Positions 10,722-21,944 of a stretch of DNA of 64,000 nucleotides are shown in pieces. A model generated the notes under the pieces. That model searched no databases and had not been told where the DNA came from. It worked only from the letters and a program-made list of their open reading frames with translations. This DNA is from Rhodamnia argentea (lineage: Eukaryota > Streptophyta > Magnoliopsida > Myrtales > Myrtaceae). Where the stretch lies: positions 17,077,095 to 17,141,094 of the forward strand of contig NC_063160.1 in assembly GCF_020921035.1 (NCBI RefSeq). Reading direction: 5' to 3'. Numbering within the stretch: position 1 is the first letter of the stretch; each line of letters opens with the position of its first letter. The position numbers and the translations under genes were made by a program.

Positions 10722-13700
10722 ATGGCCACCAGGAAGCTTCTTTTACTCTCTCGAAGCTCGTCTGCTCATCTGCATTCGATCGGTAGCATCTCGCTCTCGC
10801 TTGATCTCTCTTTCTTCTCCCTTTTATTTTTGCATGTTCGCAAAGTCTTTGTCAAAAGATCCTCTTTTTCTCGCATGTGGCCACCGGGACACATCACCAA
10901 CGTGAGCTATGTCGTGAGCAAGTGTTTGCTCGTGCAAATTTTCAGGCCGAAGTCGGGGCGGGGCGAGAGGCATTGGCACGTCCAGCAGCTCTTCCGCGGT
11001 TGACGAACTGATCACTCCACCTGTTAAGATAAGCGACACTCAGCTTCTCATAGATGGGAAGTTTGTAGATGCGGCATCAGGTTAGTCTGGCCTTTTCCAT
11101 CGTTCTATAAATGCAGTACCACTGTCAGTGATGCCTCTCGATTGCATCAGTTCTCGTGGAATTGTTCTTACTCGTTACAAAAATTGCACCCAGGAAAAAC
11201 TTTCCCCACACTCGATCCTAGGACAGGAGACGTGATCACCCATGTCGCAGAGGGCGATGTCGAGGACGTGAACCGTGCGGTTGCAGCTGCTCGTAAGGCA
11301 TTTGATTGGGGACCATGGCCAAGGATGACTGCCTACGTAAATATAACTCTTTCTCTCTAGATGTAGAGAGAGAACTTTTAGTCTCCACACTAAATGTAAT
11401 TAGGCATGTTCTGTGAGGGACACAATTAGAACATTTCAGGTTACGTGGGTGATGCTGTGTGATTTAATGTTTGAAAATGCAATGACTTGGAACTCCACTC
11501 CTGCATTATGACTCAGGAAAGGTCGTGCATACTTCTTCGGTTTGCGGATTTACTCGAGAAGCATAAGGATGATCTCGCAGCCATCGAGACTTGGGATAAT
11601 GGAAAGCCCTACAAACAGGCTGCAGAAAGTGAAATTCCTAACTTCATAAGATTGATGCGCTATTATGCTGGTAAGTTAAAGGAAATCAGTCCTATTGTTT
11701 CCTATCAGGACTCATCTTTTAGCCAGCTGCCGACTTACATTACTGTACACTGCAAATTTCATAGGTTGGGCAGATAAAATCCACGGTCTCACAGTACCAG
11801 TAGATGGGGAATATCATGTCCAAACCCTGCATGAACCTATTGGCGTGGCAGGGCAGATCATCCCATGGAACTTTCCGCTGCTAATGTTGGCCTGGAAGAT
11901 CGGGCCTGCATTGGCATGTGGCAACACTGTGGTACTAAAGACTGCTGAGCTGACACCGCTCTCTGCTCTGTATGCGGCAAGATTACTCCATGAGGTGAGT
12001 GTTTCTGTCAATTTCGACTCTCACCCTTGTCTGACAATCAATGTAGGGGTTAGGTTAGGCCAGAATGTCTTATTAAGATATTCACATTGGATTCAGCATA
12101 CCTGTATGAGGAAAAAATTCGTTTGTTCTAGGTTTTATCCTTCGGCAATAGTAAGCTATTTGAAAATCGGTTCCCACTTCCAAGTACCAACTAGGGCTAT
12201 CTTGTGAAGTTTCTAGATGTGACTGAAGAAAGAAATAAGTTGATGCGCCTTTTCATTAACCGATGCAATGGTTTTCTCTGTCCAATAACAATGTCCAACA
12301 GGCTGGACTTCCTCCGGGTGTCTTGAACATAATCTCCGGTTTTGGTCCCACTGCTGGGAGTGCTCTCTGTAGTCATATGGATGTGGACAAGGTACATTCT
12401 GTCCTCTCATATCCTAGTTATGATACAAATTTGCTGCTTAGCATGTGTTCATCTTTACACATGTAAATTTTTTTGCTGTACTCTTATAAGGGAAGTTGGT
12501 TTTTGAATGAGAGATGGTACTACCGTGTGTGCATATGTTGAAGTTGAAAAGCACCTCAAAAGAGGTCAATTGCCTCCAAATGCATTCTGTTGGCATTCCA
12601 TGTTTTCATGTGCGATCTTTCTCAGACTGTCGATGAAGATATATAAAGTTTAGGACCCAAAGCTAAAACCATCAATGTGCTACATTTGCAGCTGGCGTTC
12701 ACCGGATCAACACAAACAGGTAGGACTGTACTCGATCTGGCTGCAAAAAGCAATCTAAAACCAGTGACATTAGAACTTGGAGGAAAATCCCCTTTCATCA
12801 TCTGCAAGGACGCTGATATTGATAAGGCTGTGGAGGTGGCACATTTTGCCCTCTTCTTCAACCAGGTTCGTGATGTGATTGCTTGTGTTCCTGAAATGTA
12901 TTCAAATAAGTTGGCTGTCTTTCTATGGTATAATGTTCCATGCAACTTCTGCCTGCAGGGTCAATGCTGTAATGCTGGTTCTCGCACTTTTGTGCATGAG
13001 AGTGTGTACAATGAATTTGTGGAGAAAGCAAAGGCACGGGCTATGAAACGCGTTGTTGGAGATCCTTTCAAGCCAGGCGTGGAGCAGGGTCCTCAGGTGG
13101 TTTTTCTTCTTACAGCTCCCTTTAGTTTTTGTTCTCCGTTCTGCGATGGAATGACAGCACATCCACCGTGCTTTCGATATTACGCAGTTACTCAGAACTT
13201 GTTTCAGTAAGTATGAAATGATTAGAACATTCTCAGATTGATACCAAGCAATTCGAGAAGATTCGCACATACATCAAGTCTGGTATTGAAAGTGGAGCCA
13301 CTCTTGAATGTGGAGGTGAAAGACATGGCTCCAGAGGATTTTTCATTCAACCCACAGTGTTTTCAAATGTGCAGGTAATATTGCTGTTGCTACTTGAATA
13401 GCATAGTCAAGCTCGAATGTCACTCTCTTTGGGGGAAATTGTGTCTTACTGTCAGTCAAACAATCTAAGATTCTGTCTCATCTTTCTGAAATCAGGATGA
13501 CATGCTGATAGCAAAGGATGAGATCTTTGGCCCAGTTCAGACTATCTTGAAATTCAAGTATGTTCTACCACACACTTCATCGCACATTTATAATTTTTGA
13601 GGCTCGGAGGCTAACTTTTCCTTGCTAAAAAGGGATCTTGATGAGGTGATCAGAAGGGCGAATAAATCTCATTATGGACTCGCCGCTGGAGTTTTCACTC

Positions 13701-13906
13701 AGAATATCGACACCGCCAATACTTTAGCCCGTGCGTTGCAGGCTGGTTCAGTGTGGATTAACTGCTACCATACTTTTGATGCTGCAATTCCTTTCGGAGG
13801 TTACAAGATGAGTGGAATTGGGAGAGAAAAGGGAGTATACGGTCTCAGTAACTACTTGCAAGTTAAGGCTGTCGTAAGTCCCTTGAAGAGCCCGGCATGG
13901 TTATGA
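10722..13906 (+). CDS. ALDH2B: Mitochondrial aldehyde dehydrogenase, ALDH2B family (complete, 11 exons)
   Basis: NAD-dependent oxidation of aldehydes such as acetaldehyde to acids, probably in the mitochondrial matrix. Exons by GT-AG phase: 10722-10782, 10946-11080, 11194-11336, 11517-11670, 11765-11994, 12302-12391, 12692-12865, 12959-13096, 13237-13374, 13496-13557, 13633-13906. They join into 532 residues with no stop, close to the roughly 534-538 expected for plant ALDH2B proteins. The N terminus is Arg/Ser-rich without acidic residues ([17 protein letters not shown]), a typical mitochondrial presequence. The NAD-binding GSTQTG is at 276-281, the general-base Glu299 is in LELGGK, and the nucleophile is Cys333 in GQCCNAG (human Cys302). 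The C-terminal FGGYKMSG motif is intact. One oddity is that the residue after the nucleophile is Asn, where I recall Cys in most relatives. The position inside the family (2B4 or 2B7) cannot be settled here. Confidence 0.95.
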
Positions 13907-13942
13907 ATGAAAGTGTTCTAACAAAACTCAGGTGTAAGCCTC

Positions 13943-13967
13943 AGAGAGAGAGAGAGAGAGAGAGAGA
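13943..13967. repeat. (AG)n microsatellite in the ALDH 3' UTR
   Basis: About 12 AG dinucleotides starting 37 bases after the ALDH stop codon, so probably transcribed. Confidence 0.9.
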
Positions 13968-14694
13968 ACTTCTTGTGCACTTTCCTTAACCATTGACAGA
14001 GCACGGAAGTAGACAAAAATCTTGATGTGGCTTTTTGTGCTTGTTTTATGGAGGAAATCTCTTTAATGGGGTATTGTCGAATCAACTGATTTCTCATGTT
14101 GGTACACCACATCGTAATTTTTCCATTGTCGTCTCATTCAATCGATTCACCTAGACAATTGTGTCTGTTACTTGGGACAATGTGGCTGGACTAAGCCAGA
14201 TTTCTTGCCATTTCCCTGATTGAATCATCAGCTTGCGGGTCAGCCCCCCTGTATGGGGATAACTTGTTACATGACTGGTAGTATATGGCTGATGAGGATA
14301 GAAAATCCCCGAAATATGCGACGATTCCCTCGGGCATTCATGAGAAATTAACCTTTTTGACTAGATACGGTCGTGACAGAGTGAAGCACTGGAGGAGCAG
14401 AAATCTAATGAGCAAAAAAATAAGCATTGTATAAAAGATGGAAAGTTTGTCAAACACTACTTTTCATAGATCAAAGAAAAATGAAGGTAGGTAGGATTCT
14501 TGCAGACACTAGTTTCAGTGACTACGGCCCTTGATAAAAAGGTTTGGTAACATGTACTCTGATCATAAAAATCTAAACAAGGATGTATATGTGTCAGTCA
14601 AATGGATGAAGGGTGTCCCTTACTGGAATTAGTTAACAAAAACATTATCTGCTAATCCTTCAAGAAACCGTCGAAACATGCAAGGACTTCTCCT
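13968..14694. other. Intergenic between convergent ALDH and receptor-kinase genes
   Basis: The two genes converge here. The stretch should hold both 3' UTRs. I see no further exon, RNA gene or repeat. Confidence 0.5.
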
Positions 14695-17516
14695 TCACTC
14701 TGTTGAACTAGAAGGCCATTCGGGGGTCAGCTCAGGAGAAGAAGCTTTTGCTTTGATTGATATTTCTAGGGCTTCCTCCAACTTTACGACAACTTGCTCC
14801 ATGGATGGCCTTTGTTGCTTCAAGCCAGTGCATGAGAGTGCCAGCTGAAGTGTAATATTAAATGCCTCTGCAGAGTATTCGCCCTCGAACCTGGGGTCCA
14901 CGAAGTCTGCGATGCTGCCGCCTCTTACAAGGGCTTTTGCCTGGAGAGCAAAAGCATCAAACAGTTACTTATCAGGGAACTTGCCAAGCTAAACTCATCA
15001 AACGAAGGCAAAAAGGCAGTGACTCGCCATTTTATCCAATGGCATTGGTTTTTTCTGGTTCAAGTTGATAACTTTCTCCCCCGAGAGGATTTGCAGCAAC
15101 ACTACCCCGAAGCTGTAAACATCAGCGGATGAGTTCACCTGGCGGTTGTTCTGGTACTCGGGATCGAGGTAGCCAAAGGTCCCCCTCACCTCTGAGCTGA
15201 CATAAGCTTCACCTAAATCGATGACCTTAGATAGTCCGAAATCTGAAAGTTTGGCTTCCAAATTCGGTCCCAGGAGAATGTTCGTCGGCTGCAAGAGAGA
15301 TGATTGAGGTCTGGTGATTGAAGCTGCCCTGAATTTTATTGTTGGATCCACTTATGAATTTAAACAAACCTGTACTGCTAGACTCCTAGCTATAGGATTT
15401 CAGTTTCTAAGATTTCCATTTAGGCCTATAGGCCTAGACGACTAGCAGGATGTGACTTAGAAGCTCATAAGAAGAGAAATGGGATGTCCATAAGAAGAAA
15501 AAAGAGTTAGGTGTATCTCTGATTGTGCCAGATGATTCGGAACTCCGCTAATGTTTCAGTTTAAGATGCTGGAAAATATTAGAGGAGCGTACATGTCCTC
15601 GTAGAATTTATATGTAAGAGAAGTAAATTTTTGCCACCAACCTTGATATCGCGGTGGACTATGCATCCTTCTGAATTTGTGTGGAGAAAGAAAAGACCTC
15701 TTGCGCTATCAATGGCAATTTCAAGCCTCTGGATCCAGGACAGAACCCTGTCCTTCCCTGTTGTGCATTCACTTGGTGATCAGCTCTTGTACAGTTCACG
15801 GAAAATGGATTAGACATTAGCATCAAAGTGGTGTCACATTTACCAAACAGCCACTTGGAAAGGTTTCCATTCGGACAGAGCTCATAGACAAGAAAACACT
15901 CATCTTCATTCACACAGCAGCCCAGCAGGGAAACCAGATTCGGATGCCGAACATGCGATAAGTTGGTGACCTCTCTCACAACAGTTTCCACATTCACATC
16001 GCTGATGATGTGCTTTATAGCGACATGCTGGCTGTCTGGCATTATGCCCTTGTACACCCTTCCTGCCAGTTTTTCATATCACAACCACTATCTTGAGATT
16101 TTATTATGAGACAAAGGAATCATGAGATGCAACTCTCCATCTGAGAATCACATAGAGGATGCATGTTATATTTGCCACAGCGAAAAAAATTTAAGTCTCT
16201 GCAGTTGCCTGTTCTCAAGCACAGCAATGTTGATTCCCTGGTACTAGTATAAAAATGCTCACCAGCAATTCCTTGACCTATGAAATTTGACTCGTGTAGG
16301 TTGTTTGTGGCTGTATATACTTCTCTTATTGGAACCTTCGGACAACAAGGTCCCTTGAGAAGCACATCCTTGAATGCTGTCGTCAAGAAGGAGGCCGTGA
16401 GTAACAAACTTAAGAAAACTTTAACTATGAGTCAAATGTAGGTTCTGTAAACCTCCTCATGTACCAGCTCTTTTTGGCTCTGAATTTGGTTTACTTGGTT
16501 TATGGTGTTGTTTTGACCGGATGATGATGGAAATGATAAGAGCGACCACAGCCCCAATGAGGACACCAATTAAAACCCATTTACCTGCTTAATGCGCAAC
16601 TCTTGAGGAACAGTGTAATCAGATAGAACTGTTCTGAAATGCATCTTTGAAAATTGAATTGCCATGTGATACACGGAAAGTTACCTGTTTCAAGTTTCCG
16701 CTTCCTCTTTCGCTGCTCTTTCATTTCATTTTCTGCTCAGGACAAAGACAATTTAGGATATGAATATTCTGCCTCGAGGAAAATATAAGTAATATGCTCG
16801 TCGCCAATTGCATAAGCAATGTTACCTACCGCTGCGGCTATTTTGCCCCCCGAGGCACCTGAAAATTTTTTGACATAGCTGGAGTCTTCAATTCTCGTGC
16901 TTGTTAAAGACACAAGAATGGCAAACCTACAAATGTCTGCATTGTTTGCCACATATTCGCTCTCGGTGGCTACAGGTTGCATTGATCTCAAGTCTTCCCA
17001 GGTCTTTGTGCAGGATGCACATGTTCGGTCCTGTTCTCCATCAGAACTCAAAAAATCACAGTTTTTGCTTAACTTCTTCAAGTTCTCTCCCATCTTACTA
17101 ACGACATCAGCAACTTTAAAGTCCGAACAGCCGCCGCCCCCGCTTGTCAGCTTCTCAATCCCGCACCCAAAAGCATCTCCCTTGAATCTCTCCAACGAAG
17201 TCAGACAATCATTTTGCTCACCGGAATTTACGTATATCTGTCTGGTCCGGTTGGCTCGGAGCCCCAGTGCATAAAGATACCTATCAAATGCAGCTCCACA
17301 GCAGTTCTCTTCCAAGAAACCTCCCCAGTTCCCCAGTTCGCAGCTTGAATAATTTGAGGTCGGACTAGAAGTCAGATTGAGAACACATTGCGGCCCCGAA
17401 GACGGAGGAGCTACAACTTCTATGGTACTTATCAAGATGAAAAAAACAATCATATAAAGTGGTTTCTGAGACTCACTCCCATGCCTGGATTTGAAACATA
17501 AGACCAGATCATCCAT
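14695..17516 (-). CDS. SPARK-domain receptor-like Ser/Thr kinase (complete, 8 exons)
   Basis: A predicted plasma-membrane receptor kinase of 604 residues. Exons: 17516-16826, 16732-16685, 16584-16465, 16376-16263, 16062-15844, 15757-15642, 15288-15028, 14940-14695. All phases match. The ATG at 17516 is preferred, and the next at 17453 would sit directly before the hydrophobic signal stretch (MIVFFILISTIEVV). The ectodomain is cysteine-rich in the SPARK pattern (FGCGIEKLTSGGGGCSDF, then C..C..W). One membrane segment follows (WVLIGVLIGAVVALIISIII). The kinase has a glycine loop (GQGIAGGRVYKG), VAIK lysine, HRDIK, SDFG and a GTFGYLDPEY activation segment, so it should be catalytically active. 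Oddities are a GC donor in the last intron (15027-15026) and a 48-nt, frame-neutral exon 2 encoding a highly basic stretch. The ligand and pathway are unknown. Confidence 0.88.
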
Positions 17517-19230
17517 AATTTCAACACAAAAGAAACAGACCAAAAAGATTGATCAACATAACAGTAAACCATCCAATAAGTTACAACACTTGCGAGGGAA
17601 AGTGGTCTTGATCAGGAGAAAAATCTCCGACATTCAAGGGGAGAGCAATTGATCGATATGAATATGGACTTCAGATCTTTTGAATGGCAAAGCAATGAAT
17701 TGCTCAGAGGAGATTGAAAATCCGGTGCAATTGGATTCAGCGCGGAGGGTGCTGAGTTTGGAAAACTTTATGCATCAAAGTTGCCATGACATAAAGATAT
17801 AACATTCCAAACAAATGGTATACCATGTAAGGGTACAGATGAAGACACAGAGAGGCTAAAAATTGTTGCATTGGAAATTCCTGCTGAAAATTAAACAATG
17901 GGGGGATTTTTCTAGTACATGTTTTTTGCAGAAACAGAAGCTTGTGTTCTCTTTGGCATTTATCGCTCGGTTGCAGTTCTCGGCCTACACGAAGCGGGTG
18001 ATTTTGGAAGGATCGTTTGTCCTTATGCATGAATAATGCCAAAGTGCAGGGCATTCATCTTGGATGGATGAAACCAAGTTTTTGAAGGATGCTTAAAAAA
18101 AGGTAATATGTCTGTTTTTTTGAAAGTTTAGCACGAATCAATGTCCAAAGTGCAGGGCATTCATCTTGGATGGACAAAACCAAGTGCTTGCCGGCCAATG
18201 CTTGAGAAAATAAGGTAATAATGTCTATTACTCTCTGTAATTTTCTCCCTGAAAATAAGAGATTTGGACGTCTCTAGCTAGCAAGTATTGTCCCATAGTT
18301 TCTCTCATATGGCATGCCAACTCCACAGATCAGGCCATACCACAAGGGTTAACAGAAAAAGGGGTAATTAAGCAAAGTACCGACCGCTAAGAATCGACTG
18401 TCAGCCTATTAGGACCTTCCATCTGTAACATTGAGCATGTAATCTCATAGGACCTTTAATAAAAAAAACTTAACTTGTCCATGTAATTACGTGTCTTGGA
18501 CAACTTCTGTTCCTATGTTTCTACATTGTCTTTCAGCAGCATGGTTACTTTGAGTCTAACCCCTCAATAGTATTTTAATCAGTAAATGACTTTTAACCTT
18601 TTTGGCTACAACAAACCCAAATATTCCACAGCATATCCAAGCTAGAAACGGTAAAATGCCGATGATCCAGCTTTAGACTATCGAAGCGAAAAGTTTAACC
18701 CTTTTCCGAAATTACTGTCACTTGTTAAAATTCCCTTCTGCAGCAACCATTGGGTTTGTTCCGAGTGCTTTTCCCTTTCGATTGCAGGATCGGTTTTCAT
18801 CATCTAGCATCGGCTACGAGCCAGAAGTCCGACCTCGAGAGGGAGACTTCGAGGATGAACAACCATAATTAGGATAGCTTGTTTTAAACATTGCAGATGA
18901 GAGAACTTGTCAGACACACAGAGAATCATCGTGACACTCGTCTCACTAGAGATTCCGGTGTAGGATTGGAACATCGGATGAAGCACGACTCTCGACAGAA
19001 AAACAATCTGCCGCCGTTCTTCTAACTCGAGAGAGCTTACAAGAAGGCGATGCCTTTACCCCCGGCACAGAACTTTTCTCTCCAGGATCCTTGATTTGTG
19101 CTATGGTAATTCGTCAACGCATACATGACACCATCGAGTGGCATCAAAACCCATGAAGACAAACATCTCGGGCCGAACATGGCGTGCTACCGCGAGAGTG
19201 GAACATCGATTTATCTCTGCAATTGCCGGA
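17517..19230. other. Upstream region of the receptor kinase; no gene seen
   Basis: Promoter-side intergenic DNA. It contains a tandem duplication (listed at 18039-18240). Short open frames here carry no recognisable domain. Confidence 0.5.
18039..18240. repeat. Two-copy tandem duplication, unit about 106 bp
   Basis: CCAAAGTGCAGGGCATTCAT begins at 18039 and again at 18145. The similarity continues through CTTGGATGGA..AAACCAAGT and on to GGTAATA(A)TGTCT. The copies have diverged by small indels. The duplication lies about 0.5-0.7 kb upstream of the kinase start codon. Confidence 0.75.
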
Positions 19231-20418
19231 GGAAAAATTATCAAAAAAGTCATAAACCTATCGCACTTTTGTCAATTCAATCATAAACCTTTTAATTTTG
19301 CTAATTTAATTATAAATCTTTTTTTTGTGCCAAATCAGTACTAAACTTTTTGAGTCTGTGCCAAGTTAATTCATCCGATCAATTTGGCCGGCCGGCTAGC
19401 GCTGACGTAGACGCCGGCATTAAAGTGGATAATTTTATTAATATTTTAATATTCAAAATTATTAATTATTAATTTTTTAATTTTTTTTCTTTTCTTCTAT
19501 TTCCCTTTTTTTCTGCTTTCATTCATCCTTCCCGCCGCCAGTGTGGTGACTAGCCAGAGGCTAGGCCAGCGAGGTCAACCTCGCCAGAGCCTTGCCGGCG
19601 CAGGGCGAGGCTGGCCATGGCGAGGCGCAACCTCGCCCAAATCTGGCCTGGGCATGGCTATTGAGGTGAGCTCCGATTACTCAAATTCGTGTTTAGTTGG
19701 GGGCGCGAGGATTTGGGAGAATGTGATTCGGACTAAATCTTCATGGGGTTGTGTAATTTTGAGCAGGGTTTCCTTCGTGGACTAGAGCGATGGAGACCAG
19801 AGGCTCCCTCAGCATCGCAGTCCCCCAGAGTTCATCTCTATGGACGCAGGTCCTCTCTCTCGCGCGACCTTGCCCAAATCGCCCAATCTCGAGGACGCAG
19901 CCATGAGCTCAAATCTTTGCGGACACCCGATCCTTGCTCTTCCCCTTGGCGATGCCGCCATGGCTAGCCGACCTCGCTCAGGCCAGATCTGGGCGAGGTC
20001 GCGCCTCACCATTGCCGGCCTCGCCCGTCGCTGGCGAGGTCGATCTCGGCGGCCTAGCCTCTGGCCCGTCGCCACCCCGGCGACGGGAAGGATGGATACG
20101 AAAGGGCAGGAGGAAGATGAAAGCAGAAAAACAAAAAGGGAAATAGAAGAAAAGAAAAAAATTAAAAATAAATAATTTTGAATTTTAAAATAGTAATAAA
20201 AATGTTCATGTAGCCCACGTTAGCGTTAGCCGGCATTCATATCACCGCCGGCCGGCTAAAATTGATCGGATGGACTAAATCGACATAAACACAAAAGATT
20301 TAGGATTGATTTGGTATAAAAAAAAGTTTAGGTCTAAATTGGCATAAATGTAAAATGTTTAGAACTGAATTGATAAAAATATAATAAATTTAAGATTTTT
20401 TTTTTTTATAATTTTCCT
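19231..20418. mobile_element. Long foldback element, MULE-like (family B copy 1), GC-rich core
   Basis: The left end is GGAAAAATTATCAAAAAAGT; the right end is its inverted counterpart, finishing TATAATTTTCC. The inverted similarity continues for hundreds of bases on each side, through the GGCCGGCCGGCTA blocks into a GC-rich part with GCCTAGCCTCTGGC and its reverse. The element is flanked by ATTGCCGGA (19222-19230) and GTTGCCGGA (20419-20427), an 8/9 match that fits the 9-bp duplication typical of Mutator-like elements. A core of about 300 bp (about 19660-19960) lies outside the arms and may be captured host DNA. There is no transposase, so it is non-autonomous. Confidence 0.75.
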
Positions 20419-20765
20419 GTTGCCGGAAGATACGGCAAGGAATGAGCACAATGTTCATAGCCGGCGGTTACTTGAAGGGTTCTATAACGTAGCTTCCTCT
20501 GGAAACTTTTGTCTTTCCTGGTGGCATTCAGTTTTGGTATCGCCCCCTGCTTTCTGGGAAATTGTCGGGCGCCCACGCGAAAGGGGCAGAACATTGACCG
20601 TGGGATATTTCAACATCGATAGTTACCTCGCCATGAAGTCCATTTTTTTTTTTTTACCTAATCGTTTTTCGCTGTAATTTTCTTGAATTTATCTTTCATT
20701 TACCCGAGATCATCGTAAGCTCAATCTCATTTACATACAGTAATTTGACAATATAATTTGTTGGG

Positions 20766-21109
20766 GGAAATTACCAAAAAAGCCATAAATCTATTGTATT
20801 TATATCAATTCAAACCTAAACTTTTTAATTTGATCAATTGAGTCACAAATATTTTGACAATTCGCCGATTGAGTCCTATAGACTAATGATCACCGACGTG
20901 GATGCCGATCATCCTATCTCGCACGTCGGCGTCGATCGAACCACGTAGGACAACTAGCATCCATGGCATTAATTTTAGTCAAAAATTAGTCGGATGGACT
21001 CAATCGGCAAAATATGAAAATGTTTAGAACTCAATTTGCAAAATTGAAATGTTTATGACTGAATTGGTAAAAAATACAATAGGCTTTGGACTTTCTGGAC
21101 AATTTTACC
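20766..21109. mobile_element. Short foldback element, family B copy 2
   Basis: The left end, GGAAATTACCAAAAAAGCCA, mirrors the right end, which finishes GGACAATTTTACC. Inner parts share 'GATTGAGTC' and 'GGATGGACTCAATCGGC' in inverted orientation around a central ACGTCGGCGTCGATCG block. The terminal sequence is related to the element at 19231-20418. No clear target-site duplication was found. Confidence 0.65.
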
Positions 21110-21944
21110 GCAATATTGACTATCTTATTGTCAATAAAATCTTTACATGATCGTAAATTGCCACGTTTACTACATCATTTGATGGTTGAAATCTATTGTC
21201 TTAATCGAAAGGCTCCGATTTGAACGGCGGGACTGGTCGGGTTTTTTTCAATATAGGACCAGAAAGTTTCCCACAATAATAGATATCAACAAAAAAGAAA
21301 CACCTATAAAATTTGCATAAGGTACGCAATTCGTGCAACTTATTTTTTACAAGCATTCATGAAATGAAGATTCTCATTTATTAGTGAAAACATCATTTTA
21401 CTAAAATGAAAAGTTGTATGTATGTTAGCGTTTGAACTTTATCTGCGTTCATAATTAGAGGTGAGTAAGACGGATCAACCGTGCCAGGAATCGCCCAAAT
21501 CAAACTAAATCGGATGGTCTAGTTATTGATTCCATAAAATTAAAACCGGTGATTTTCGATCCGATTCCTTGCTCGAGAAGGGAAACGGATCGATCACTTT
21601 TTATTTATTTTTTTATGTGTCAAGTATAAATATAATAATTCTCCGGTTTCATTAAGCCACCCAGGTATTGGTCCTTTCGATCTAAGTTTCTAATTGCTAA
21701 ATAGCACCGGATGGAAACCGATTACTCATTTCCATAACTATAGTTACTTTACACAAAAATCAGTAAATAGTATTAATCATGCACGTAAGTGGTGTATTAG
21801 ATATGCATGAAGAGATTGATCATATAATATCTGATTTTTCTTAAGGAAACTCGTCTCGTCCATATCAAAAGAAAAAGCGACTGATGATAGTTTAATTTTT
21901 CTCGAACATATCTTAGGTTTTTTGTTGTCCTGATCTTCGTCAGC
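21110..21944. other. Intergenic, 3' side of the glycosyltransferase gene
   Basis: AT-rich DNA with no exon recognised. The part about 21460-21640 (GGTGAGTAAGACGGATCAAC through ACGGATCGATCAC) resembles a fragment of the dispersed repeat also glimpsed at 24040-24400. Confidence 0.4.

Noticed and set aside
17517-17543. Extension of the receptor kinase to 17543
   Set aside because: The codon there is TTG; the first ATG is at 17516.
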